Assembly: GCF_000003815.2 (NCBI RefSeq)
Contig: NC_049979.1
Span: forward strand, 29,151,239-29,182,790
DNA length: 31,552 nucleotides
Source of the DNA: Branchiostoma floridae
Taxonomy: Eukaryota > Chordata > Leptocardii > Amphioxiformes > Branchiostomatidae
Reading direction: 5' to 3'
Under the pieces are notes generated by a model that searched no databases, had not been told where the DNA came from, and saw nothing but the letters and a program-made list of their open reading frames with translations. This document shows positions 1 to 9,263 of the stretch, one piece after another; position 1 is the stretch's first letter; each line of letters starts with the position of its first letter. The translations under genes and the position numbers were made by a program.

Positions 1-440
1 GGCTCTTCCTCGCCCTCTGACAAAGACTCCTCACTACTTGCTACGCTGACCATAGTGGCCAGAAACACTCCCTCCGTAGAACCGGGTCTTTCTTCAGGTT
101 CGGAAGACATTGAGGATCTCTTTTTATCTACTTCGTCAACCCGGATGTTCTTGTACTTGCTGTCGTCTGGTTCTGACTCGGACTCGCTACTGGAGCTCAA
201 GATGATTTCCTCTGTCGGCGTCTGATTCAAGTCCACAGGTGGGAGCGTAAAAGGCTGGGTGAGTGCACTGGGGGAGTACCTGCTTCTTTCAGGCTTTTCC
301 TTCTGCTCGGCTATAACCTCGTCTTCCTCCAGGGGTGTCGGAGGTACAGCTACGGCAGGTACATCAGGTAGAAGAGACTTCTCCGGTTGAGAATCCAGGA
401 AGTTCTGAAACTCCTGTGCACTCTCCTGCGCTGCCTGCTC
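1..440 (-). CDS. Next downstream exon (cut by window edge)
   Basis: The acceptor is ctcacag at 441-447, entering in phase 0. The exon is open for all 146 codons to the window edge. It begins [18 protein letters not shown] and is rich in Glu, Ser and Pro, with acidic/serine runs ([30 protein letters not shown]). No folded domain is visible, so it continues the disordered tail of the PDZ protein. The long open frame in GC-rich sequence and the matching phase with the donor at 843 support it. The gene continues past position 1. Confidence 0.8.
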
Positions 441-3400
441 CTGTGAGAGTTGATAAAACTTGTCATGTAAATCAAAACTATTGGTGACTTAAATGGATAC
501 AATATTATGGACATGATTATCTTACAATGAACTAATTCTGGAAGACATCATCGAAAAAGACATTCGTAGTGTTCACACCTGTTGGTGACTAAAAAATTGC
601 CATTTCAGGCAACCAATTGGCACCAATTGTGGGTAAATTAGCGATTTGTTGGTGACTTAAGCTAATTTCATTTGCAAACATTGATTAATTCACCAACAGG
701 CATGGTCCTGTGAGATGCCCGCAAGATGTGTTTTTTCGAAAAGAAAAGGGAAGGGATCAAATGCAGAAAGTAGATTACAAAAATAACATTTCTGTATTGT
801 TACTAGGCAAGTGGATGTCAAGTTATAGATGTAAGCAAGTTACCTCTATTTTTTGCTCCAATATAGATCCTTTCCCTGGTAGGATGGTTGGAACAACAGG
901 TGGTGATAGTAAGGGTGGCTCCACTGTGCCAATGTCTACATTGATGCCAGAATCTCCACTCGGTGAGGTAGATTTCTCCTCCTGGGTGCCGTCCGGAGCC
1001 CTGCCGTCCTGCGACACATGCGTCTGTAAAACTGCGGGAGGGGGTGGGGGCAGCAGGGTGGGGGCAACCTCCTGGCTAGGGGTTGATATGCTCAACTCCA
1101 ATCCACTGTCTGTCAATTCATCTTTTCTTCTGTCCTCCTCTTTTTCAGCTGTTTCATTGGTTAGAAGTTTGGAAGGAATTTCCTTGGCAATGGGTGACAC
1201 CGAAGGGGGAGGCAACGAGGGGGCAGGGGGAGAAACTGTAGGGGGAGGGGGAGACTCTGACGGTAGAGGGGGAGACACCGATGGGGTAGGGGGAGTCACT
1301 GTGGGGGGAGGGGGAGCTTTCCGTTTCTTCTTTGCCGACCCTCTCTCAGGTGGGATGGGTTTTGGAGTATCAGGGGTCATAGGGGGAGGGGGTTTCAGAG
1401 GGGTGGAGGAATGTATTTGGAGAAGTCTATGTCTGCCAGGGAACGTGGTCTCATGTCGTCGGGAAGGTCGGTTTCTATGGATTTGTTCAGATGATCAAGA
1501 GACTTTGATTGGCCGGTGAATTTGATCTCCGGTAGGTTGGAAGGGTATGGGTTGGGGGACTTCCATGTGGCTTCCTCAGGAAATGCCCCTGGCAAGCTTG
1601 TCGAGGATAATCTACGCTCTAGTCTGGGCGTCAGTGGCTTCTCCGTGTCTGTTTGCCGAATGTCCTCTCTACGGAGCTCCTCCTTTGCCGATTCAAATGC
1701 ATCGTCTACTATTCTGTTGGCCTCGTTCACAATGGCATTGTGCTTTCTTTCAGAAAGACCCTCGTCAACTTCATCAACATCTTCTACTCCGCAAACCTCT
1801 GGGAGTCTGTCTTCAGGAGAAGGTGGTGGTTCTAACGTCTCTAAGACTTCAGGTTCATTTATGGGTGGCTGTTGCTGATGTAGTTCCATTTTAACAGCAT
1901 CTTGTTGTGTTTCCACAACAACAGCGGGTTCCTGTTCTATCGTGGCAGCCTGTATTGGCTGTAGAACTTTGGCAGCATCTTGCCGTGTGGCAGCTTCTTG
2001 CTGTGTCTCCGCACTGGCGGATGCTACGGGCTGCATTTCAATAGTGACGGGTACAGTCTTTGCCACTGGGCTGGGTCGCTTGCTAGGCTTCCGTAGCCGG
2101 AGCTGGACCTTGTAGGGCGAGGAGTAACTCAGGATCGTGAGCGCGTCCTCGTACGCAATATCAGTGAAATAGACAGTGACGCTGACTAGTTGGTCACCTA
2201 AGAAACGGAAAATAATTTCAAAATGAGAATTGTGACAATCAATGTGTTATGTTTATTAATTTCAATAGCTGATGTCAACGTCAAATTCAACTATGACCAG
2301 CTATAGCTAGTGCTGGTAGTGCTGGCTACTGAGGTACATAATTTATATACATAACATACAGTTATTAGGCCCATGAAGCTTTTGGAGGCCATAGGGGCAG
2401 TACATGTATGTTGTTATCCACTGTGTCCACAAAATGTGCAACTGCATAGTATTGGAAGGTAGAACCCATCTCTCTCCTTTCCCTGCCTTTTATACCACCC
2501 CAATTGAGGACAGGTACCCATTTTCACCCCTGGGTGAAGTGAGGAAAACACAAGGGCACAACACTTAATGATATCTTGCTTTAGGGCCTAACAACCTAAC
2601 CGCTACACCAACACGACACCACTTGATAACGTGATTATGCTACAAGCTGTATCACAGTGTAAGGTACCCACCATCATGGATCTTGCCAGACTTCCATGCT
2701 GGTCCTCCCTGTCGGACGTCCTGGATGAAGATCTTGCCGTTGTCCCCCTTCATGATGTTGAAGCCGGATGATTGGTCCTCCTCCTTCTTGTCCAGCAGCA
2801 CCAGGTAGCTGTCGTCTCCAGGCACCGCCTCCTCTGTGGACAGGTCCCTGGTGGTGGTGCTGACGGGTGGAGCTGCTGCAGCTTTTGTCTTCTGGGAACC
2901 ATTCTTCTGTTCATCCTTCTGTGAGAGTTGGAAATTGCAGTGTCATTGTAGTGCCAGTTACTTGGACGGTAACAGCAAGTGAAATGAAATTAGTGTAACA
3001 GTCATTTTGATGGAGTGGGTTCCTATCCCACTGCTGCCACCATGTCAGTGAAATGAAAGAAGCGACTCAGAAGTGCAGTTACTGTAGCTGTTGCAACTCA
3101 AACCAGAGATTGAAGCTTTTATTCACAACATATAGTGACATGATTGTTAAGTCTGAGGGAGGAACCACATGATTCTTATTTATGATTATGTCATTGCCAT
3201 GATCTCATTAACCTAACATATTGCCCAAGTGGTGTAGGACAACTCATATTTCTGAAAACAGTCAAGCCTTCTAGAATTCTTTGAAGTACATGTAGAGTCA
3301 ATGCATTTTTTTAAAATTTCTTGATGAATGACCAAAATTGATAGATGATAGCAGCAACTTTCGTGGAGAAATTTGCAATTAATGACTGTCACAGGACATA

Positions 3401-3830
3401 CCATTAATTTTACTACTTTTCAAAAGGCATCAGTTACAACACACTTGTCAATGATGAATTATAGAAATATTCTATGTACACAACTGTTCTTTTTTATTCT
3501 ATTGACATTTTGGTGACCGTCTGTCACCTTCCTCAAGGCAATTCTGACTGGTTCATATTGCACTGCAGCATAGGTGGCGCTGCTTACAGATGCAGTGCCA
3601 AATGGAAAGTCAATGATGTTGAAAATAGGACAAGACTATAGGATTCAATTTATCCTTTTACCTCCTGATAAAGGGGTAATGGACCCATTAATTTGGTAAG
3701 GCCTGTCAGCTATCATATGTCACAACATACATTTACATGTATGTGACTAACTTTTAGGTACATGTACTTACAGTGTGAGGATTCTCAATGACGTATGCGT
3801 GGCTGGGGTGGCTCCTTCCTTCCGGATATC
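1..3830 (-). CDS. AHNAK/periaxin-like PDZ protein (partial gene, 4 exons, one frame break)
   Basis: Four minus-strand exons (3830-3772, 2918-2672, 2197-844, 440-1) join with GT-AG introns in phases 0, 1 and 0. The product starts with a short polar stretch, then one PDZ domain split by the phase-1 intron, then a long disordered tail. The second half of the PDZ reads [11 protein letters not shown], then YEDAL, then PYKV, which matches the periaxin PDZ (GDQLLSARVFF, YEDAL, PYKV) and is close to AHNAK (GDQIVGATIYF). In that family the PDZ mediates dimerisation and links submembrane scaffolds to the cytoskeleton; a similar role here is inference. The tail is acidic, Ser- and Pro-rich and lacks the long KxPK-type repeats of vertebrate AHNAK within this window. 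Vertebrate relatives encode the tail in one giant exon, whereas here it is divided. The 3' end lies beyond position 1 and the 5' end is unresolved. A one-base frameshift near 1397 breaks the frame. Confidence 0.85.
441..843 (-). other. Intron with a small inverted repeat
   Basis: This is a 403-bp phase-0 intron between two coding exons. It is AT-rich, unlike its neighbours. The words CCTGTTGGTGA at 578-588 and TCACCAACAGG at 690-700 form 11-bp inverted ends about 120 bp apart, and TTGGTGACTT recurs inside the intron. A small MITE is possible, but no clear target duplication was found. Confidence 0.5.
844..2197 (-). CDS. Large exon: C-terminal half of the PDZ, then disordered tail; frameshifted
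   Basis: The acceptor is tttcttag at 2198-2200 and the donor is gtaact at 838-843. Positions 2197 to about 2084 finish the PDZ ([29 protein letters not shown]). An Ala/Gln/Glu-rich stretch follows, then an acidic segment, a charged probably helical segment ([19 protein letters not shown]), and [10 protein letters not shown], which resembles a basophilic-kinase site. The frame stops at TGA 1395-1397 after KYIPPPL. One frame over, the sequence reads on at once as [14 protein letters not shown], then [10 protein letters not shown] (1303-1332), proline repeats and an acidic end, through to the donor. The exon length implies one missing base, because with one base added it exits in phase 0 as the next exon needs. 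The break may be a sequencing or assembly error, or a real allele. Confidence 0.82.
1303..1332 (-). other. Basic-proline [10 protein letters not shown] motif
   Basis: This lies in the downstream frame of the large exon. A lysine/arginine cluster runs directly into four prolines, followed by imperfect PPxx[11 protein letters not shown] repeats at about 1210-1302. Similar basic-proline motifs in cordon-bleu-type proteins bind SH3 domains or actin regulators. That parallel is by short motif only and is weak. Confidence 0.4.
2368..2620 (+). repeat. SINE-like dispersed repeat, copy 1
   Basis: It shares a word series in order with the repeat at 7045-7722: a GGCCCAT...GCTTTTGGAGGCC...AGGGGCAG head, TCCACTGTGTCYAC, CCCATCTCTCTCCTTT, GGACAGGTACCCATT, CACCCCTGGGTGAAGTGAGG and a final CTAACCGCTACACCAACACG. 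The last part resembles the reverse complement of a tRNA-type promoter region. The insertion lies within the PDZ intron (2198-2671). Confidence 0.55.
2672..2918 (-). CDS. Exon with the N-terminal half of the PDZ domain
   Basis: The acceptor is ctcacag at 2919-2925 and the donor is gtgggt at 2666-2671. The 247 bases give 82 codons plus one base (phase 1 out). Residues 1-36 are polar and alanine-rich. The PDZ begins near residue 37 (SYLVLLDK). Its carboxylate-binding loop reads SGFNI (residues 51-55), followed by [20 protein letters not shown], the usual strand, turn and helix entry. The split glycine codon of HDG|DQ is completed by the next exon. Codons are GC-rich compared with the surrounding introns. 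Confidence 0.88.
3471..3625 (+). repeat. Hairpin-bearing dispersed repeat, copy 1
   Basis: It aligns with 23150-23312 in the same orientation: TCTWTGTACA, a T-rich stretch, GTGACCRTCTGTCACC (a 6-bp stem), TTGCACTGC.GCATAGGTG.CGCTG.TTACAGAT and CAGTGC. The reverse strand of the hairpin part resembles the core of a hammerhead ribozyme. It lies in the intron upstream of 3772 (2919-3771). Confidence 0.5.
3772..3830 (-). CDS. Exon upstream of the PDZ exon
   Basis: The acceptor is ...tgtccccag at 3831-3832 and the donor is gtaagt at 3766-3771, both strong. The 59 bases enter in phase 1 (first two bases GA) and leave in phase 0. They encode [19 protein letters not shown], which is open in this frame and runs in phase into KDEQ of the next exon. 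One of the other two frames meets a stop and the third does not fit the neighbouring phase. The exon carries no recognisable domain. It requires an upstream exon ending in phase 1. Confidence 0.7.
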
Positions 3831-5971
3831 CTGGGGACAACAACACAAAAGATGACATGAATTGACTGGATTATACGATTTCAGTTACTATACATGGATC
3901 AACTGGCATGGGGGGCCTTTTTCAGTTACATTTTGTTACTTTGTTCCTGTCAGTGAGAAGAAATGCTAACAATAACTGAGCTTTCGACAATGTATTCTGG
4001 TTGGTATGGAATTTCGTGTAACCAACGTTATAATTTTCCCTAAATTGTAATACACAACAAGAAGCAGATTATGAAGCAAGTAGGGTTTGGATATTGTATT
4101 CGGCTACTTTAAAGTTAGAAGCACATTTTTCTGACGTTGCATACAGGTTGTAATAGCTTTTACTTTAGTAATTACTACTAGTTTTCTCACTAGAGTAAGA
4201 CATAATAAGGACATTCAAGATCCTGTTTTGGGTTGGGTTTTACTGTATAAATCCCCGCAGGAATGTGTGGGAATATCTGTCAGTTGACACAAGCAGGAGT
4301 TTCTGGGTCATGTTGCTTCATTGGTTGGCCTAGTTTAACCTGGTATTTACCTTTCCTTTTTTGTCTTCAAACAGGTATTAGTGTACAGGCTGGATCTGTT
4401 TACACCTGACAGAACTTCCATTCGGAGGGATGTTGGGAACATAATTATTGGGATTATGGGTGGACCTTTGTGTGCATTTAGAGAAAGGTGACCTGCCTTT
4501 ATGCACGTAGTACTACCTGCATATTTCTGCAGTACAAAGCAAGGTCACATTGCCTTTGGAAAGGGGTATAATCATCTCCAACGTCCATTATCTCAAACTT
4601 CTAAGGTTGTGAGCTATTGTCAGTGCAAATACATGTTGTTGGAAGTGAAAATTCTAGCAAGGAAAAATATCTAAAATGTGTGGCCTGGTGATGCAAGGCT
4701 GTGGAAACTATAGGATGGTGTCCTTGTTAAAAAAAGGTTTGAAACAAAATCAACTCCTTCAGTTTTGAAAAAGCAGCTAGGGGGCCAAACCTACATGTAC
4801 ACCTGTCTACTTACTCTTACTCTCAAGAGCTATGTACCATGTGCACTCGAAAATCATGACCATAGCATGTCCATAACATGACATATCCAAAGCAGAAGTT
4901 GCACTGCAGTACTGTACCAAGCTGCTAGGTGGCCCAAACTCTAATAATTTTGAGGCCTCGTTAAGACCTACCAACTTACCAAGTACATGTATCAAGACAA
5001 TCCATTCGGGCACTTTCAAGTTATCGTGTTCACACTTAGGGACAATTTGCAGACACACAAAGGTACGGTAGCATGATCATTGCTGTAAGTTCAAATATTT
5101 AGTAATGAGATCTCCATTTCTTACAGAAGTTACTTTCTAATATTTATTATCATATTGATTGCTCCTCTTGTAGCTCAGTTACGGGTCAGTTATGGGTAAA
5201 AGATCATTGTTGAATCCCACGGGATAGGATCCAGACAGCCTTCTTCAATTGTGGCACTTCAGCCCAATTGTCATGTCTGTTCCCACGTACTGTATCTTAT
5301 TCTGTCCTCTCTGTGTTTATTTTCATAGTTGTGGAGACAAGTTCTTCACATTTTTCTTGGTGAGTTTTTCTTCTCACTGGCTAAAAGTGCACACTCCAGT
5401 TCTTCCACGGCTTTGGTCCACTGTCTGACCATAGTGTATGGCAACAAAGCGACGAAAGGGTTTAATTTGATGAGTGTCTAGATTTGAGTTCACATTTCTC
5501 AAAATCTTCTGCAAAATGACATCGAACAATTTGGCTGGAAAGCATAAGAATGGGGGTGTTTTGGGTGAAACTTGTGTTTGAGCCCAATGGTTTCTTCCTG
5601 ATAGTGTGTTGACCTCAACTGGCCACTGTAGTGTTGTGTAAGCGAAGTTGTAATATACCATGCAGCACAGGTGATTTAAAAAGATCCAGTAACTGTTCTA
5701 GAAATTTCTTTCTGATGAAAATCTTAAGCTTTCAAATGGATTTTATCTTAGTACTACATAGTAGTATGTGAAAATGCCCAATTTTGTACATTTGCAACAT
5801 TTTTCTTCCAAAATTATACTCAAAGTCAAAGAACATCTATGAAGGGCTTACATTGTACCTGTCTTTTGATGAAAAATATACCAATTCCCCTCCCCCCTCT
5901 CTCTAAGAGTCTCTAAATGGAATGGCCCTGATTAATTTTGGCAGTTACAAGTTACTGTTGACACTACAATT
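3831..5971. other. Intronic/upstream sequence, mostly unique
   Basis: No convincing exon was found in about 2.1 kb. The short open frames lack splice sites and coding bias. Near-identical words (GCAGCTAGGGGGCCAAA at about 4772 and GCTGCTAGGTGGCCCAAA at about 4921) recur 150 bp apart and hint at an old repeat. A tRNA-promoter-like segment at 5171-5217 is listed separately. Confidence 0.5.
5166..5230 (+). repeat. Possible tRNA-derived SINE head
   Basis: TAGCTCAGTTACGG (5171-5184) resembles a pol III A box, and TTGTTGAATCC (5207-5217) resembles a B box, about 25 bp apart. The sequence does not fold as a good tRNA, so a degraded tRNA-derived SINE is more likely than a tRNA gene. Chance remains possible. 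Confidence 0.3.
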
Positions 5972-6477
5972 CATGCCCGTAGCCAGGGGGGGTTCGGGGG
6001 GTTCGGAAGAACCCCCCCACACACTCAAAAGGTCCGCTTTTTCAGGCTCGAAGGTCCACTTTTTCATGTCCAAGAGTTTTTTTTCAAAGGCATGACTGAT
6101 TTGCATTTTCCCTGATAGACATTTCAGCCAATCGTAGTGAGTCTATCAGCAAAATTTGCCCCAGAATTCCAGATTTCAAAATTTCCCCGGACCTCCATTA
6201 CGACGCCTCGCGCCTTTGATGTCGGACATAGTGAAAATATGTCGAGGGAGTTGGCTTCAAAGACTTACGCAAAAGCCTTGTCCTTTAATAGAAATTCCAT
6301 TAAACTTCGCAAGCGATTTTTGCCCGTCAAAATGCAGGAAATTGCGTTTCAGAGGGTCAAAATTTCAATTTTTCAGGGGGAGCATGCCCCCGGACCCCCC
6401 TAGGTAGCTCACGCCGCTCGATGGTCCCACATTTACCAAAAAGAACCCCCCCAACCAAAATCCTGGCTACGGGCATG
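5972..6477. mobile_element. Non-autonomous TIR DNA transposon, CAATT duplication
   Basis: Perfect 16-bp inverted ends CATGCCCGTAGCCAGG (5972-5987) and its reverse complement (6462-6477) are flanked by the direct repeat CAATT at 5967-5971 and 6478-6482. Subterminal G and C runs (GGTTCGGGGGGTTCGG; AACCCCCCC) are also inverted. The open frames inside (6137-6407) end in frameshifted low-complexity sequence and show no transposase motifs. The 5-bp duplication fits a hAT5-like or similar group, but the superfamily is uncertain. Confidence 0.85.
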
Positions 6478-7044
6478 CAATTACCTAATAGACATGCCCA
6501 AACAAGCTGACTAATGACTCCTAACTACCAAAACATATCATAGAATGCTGATGCCTCAAAAACAAATACAGGTAACCCTACCTTCCTGATCTGACATTAC
6601 CTCAGAGCTGTTGAAATAAATTCTACCAGAAAAATCAATCACTAGAAGTAAATAGACTGTTCCACCCTTGATGGGCCTCTCCTTAGCCACTCACAGTCAG
6701 CTGGTATGGATGTTCAAATAAGCAGCCATCAGCTATATTTGTTTTCAGTCTTCACCTTTAAGAAGTGCGTAGACTCACTCACATGTTTACTATACAATCA
6801 TGTAAATCATGGTTCCTAGAGGCTTTCCGCCCTTACTACTACTACCAACTACTGTCTACATTACGTTTGAACCTCATGTCTCATGATATGATGACATCAA
6901 AGTTTTACGTTTTACATCAAAGATCGCAATATCCGTGTTTAGTATTATACAATCGTGGTAATTTTTGTGTTAAATGCACAGCAGCTTCATACAAGATACG
7001 AGTCATTTCGCATTTGCAATATGCAATTTTATAAGATAAAATGT
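6478..7044. other. Unassigned AT-rich segment
   Basis: This lies between a DNA transposon and a SINE-like repeat. An 89-codon frame at 6765-7034 has no splice signals or domain features and overlaps open frames on the other strand. Nothing functional is seen. Confidence 0.4.
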
Positions 7045-7722
7045 AGTCCCATAGCCTTTTAGGCTGTAGGGGCAATGGGTTGAATTTGTTGAATTTGAAT
7101 TTGATCATAGACATGGTGGATAATCCACCATGTCTACGATCTGGTACCGAACGGCAGAGCCCACCCTCTCCGTTCACCGCTACCGTTTCACATGTACTGG
7201 ACCTCCCCAGCTGAATTCAGGTACCCATTATTAGAAGCTGATTATTACACCCAGATGAAGTGAGGAAAGTCAAGTTAAGTCCATTTCACAAGCCTTAGGG
7301 TATACAAGGCTCGAAATACCACCTGCACATGCAGGTTCGTGCAGGTAAAATTGAAGCTGTGCAGGACTATCTCTGGTGTCTACCTGCACCTAACCTGCAC
7401 TGGTCCATATACTGGGTTTTAGACATAAATACTAGGCGTATATGGATTGCTATTAGCTGCATTGACTGATACCACCTATAAAATATAATAGAAAAATATA
7501 GCAATGGGTCCTGAACAATGATCCATACTTCCTAAATTCAGAGTGGCTCAAGGTAAAATTTGTCTGGTGCAGGTAATTTTGAATGTACATGCACCAGTGC
7601 AGGTATGTATAGAAAAGTATTTCGAGCCCTGGTATAACATTGGTAGCATAACAGGTTTTCAACCCAGTACCTCTGGGGTCTGAGCCAAAACACCTTGCCT
7701 TTACAGCACACGACCCCACACC
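7045..7722 (+). repeat. SINE-like dispersed repeat, copy 2, interrupted
   Basis: It is the same family as 2368-2620: AGTCCCATAGCCTTTTAGGC, GGGGCAATGGG, ACCATGTCTACGA, CCCACCCTCTCC, TTCAGGTACCCATT, CACCCAGATGAAGTGAGG, then after the insertion AACCCAGTACCTCTGGGGTC, GAGCCAAAACACCTTGCC and CACACGACCCCACACC. Positions 7305-7631 are a later insertion. The inner palindrome 7108-7136 has 14-bp perfect arms around one base. Confidence 0.6.
7305..7631. mobile_element. hAT-like MITE nested in the SINE-like repeat
   Basis: The left end CAAGGCTCGAAATACC (7305-7320) and the reverse complement of the right end, CAGGGCTCGAAATACT (7616-7631), match at 14 of 16 positions. The flanks carry direct GTATA at 7300-7304 and 7632-7636. 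Inside are repeated ACCTGCAC / GTGCAGGTA words in both orientations near each end. No coding capacity is seen. The CAGGG-type end suggests hAT. Confidence 0.75.
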
Positions 7723-9263
7723 GTTATTTGGTTCATATTATATTTTGATCTTTAAGTAGTGTTATATCTTTGTCTCTCTTGAACTGGTGTGTTTAAAGTA
7801 TCTGCCATCTGGTACAGTAGATGAATGTTTTGGATCCCTAAACTTTGTAGATCTGGACTATTTATCCATAAATTGCAGAATATAACAACTGTAATGCTTT
7901 ATATAAAGGTACCATAATGTGTTTTCTGGCTCTTACCCAGCCTGGGCCTTCTGGACACAAAGTGTACCATAAACATCTTATAAATTTTCCATGAACATCT
8001 GAGCCCCTGGCTTTAAGTAAGGCATACTTCTTCCTTTACTGGATTTTACAATAATGCTGGAAGCTTTTAAGTCATAAATGGCTACATGGTCTGACTCTCT
8101 GCCTAGCATATCTTCATCTTCTGTTTGTCTCAGGAGAGCTGTTCGTCTGCCATAACGCACATTTCATACATGTCTCATATTCCCCGGGAGTTACAAAAAA
8201 AATCTAGAACTTGTTTTCAAGATTTAATGCATCATGGATATCAAAATGGGAGGAATATGTTTGTTTTTTTCTATTTCATGTTCTTAGATCATTTCTAGTT
8301 ACTGTTTTATCATATCAGGCCCTTATAATATAAGGGTGTTCCAGATTGGGTTCATATAGTTTATATGGGCTTCAAAATTGAATCGCACCTGACGTGTCTT
8401 CCATTGAATGATTCAAATGCACTTTGTGTGCACTGTGACTGTGTTGAAAATTCAAATACCAAATTCAGACATTAGAATTTGCTTACCGAATTTTCTCAAC
8501 TACAGGTGCATTTCACATTGATATTTATGTTGATATTTCAGTTTGGTATGACATGTCTAAAATACATTTTATTTGGCTGTCGGGCAATCGTATACCTGCA
8601 GTCAGGCTGGTACATGTACATTGGGTTGATACGGAATATACTGTGTGGTACACTATGATATTCATAGTCTTGCTTCTGGTATGGCAACCTTCCAAGAGCT
8701 TTATGGACCATTTGACCACTCTGTAACTTACAGGGGATCAAATTAGGATCAAAAGTCCAGTAAAACTGAGATAAGTGTTATGTTTTCTTAGAAATGATAC
8801 TGTTGATGGTGGTTATCTTGATACTTTAGGCCTGAGGAGAGTGTGCAATTGCATCATACTGTTACAGTAGTACATATATAAAGCACAGGTATCATATTCT
8901 TCCCTTACATAAATGCTTTAGAGATTTTCTGGCCATTAGGATTCTCGTTCGTGCTGCCAAACCGTACTTTGGAAGTGGCCAGAAGGAATATAAAGCAAAT
9001 GGCATCAAAATAAAAAAAGCAGAACTTTTAAAATTCATTGCGCAATCAACCTAAACCACATCTTCGTCTTTTGCTGGGTAGTCATTTTGCTGCGATATTA
9101 CTTTTTATGGCCCTAGGAAATGAATCTTTATGACATTTCCATATGACTTACTTTTGATATGTTTAGACCAATGCATTTCAATGGTAAGGAAAATAAAGTT
9201 CTTTAAATGCAGATTGAAACTTTTGACATAGACTATGATATGACCACTTCTTTCTGGTTGAAA
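7723..9263. other. Non-coding stretch without recognised features
   Basis: About 1.5 kb of AT-rich sequence. The open frames (7978-8160 and 8525-8741, both minus) are short and unsupported. No repeat pairs were found by eye. Confidence 0.4.

Noticed and set aside
710-1519. 269-codon plus-strand open frame
   Set aside because: It lies antisense to the PDZ-gene exon. Its Gly-rich translation comes from the complement of proline codons.
1516-1894. Overlapping plus-strand frames
   Set aside because: They are shadows of the minus-strand coding exon, which has splice sites and a PDZ domain.
5166-5230. tRNA gene
   Set aside because: The A and B box-like words are present, but no acceptor stem or clean cloverleaf. 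At best it is a SINE fragment.
6137-6407. Two overlapping plus frames of 83-88 codons
   Set aside because: They lie inside a 506-bp TIR element, overlap each other, and have no transposase motif.
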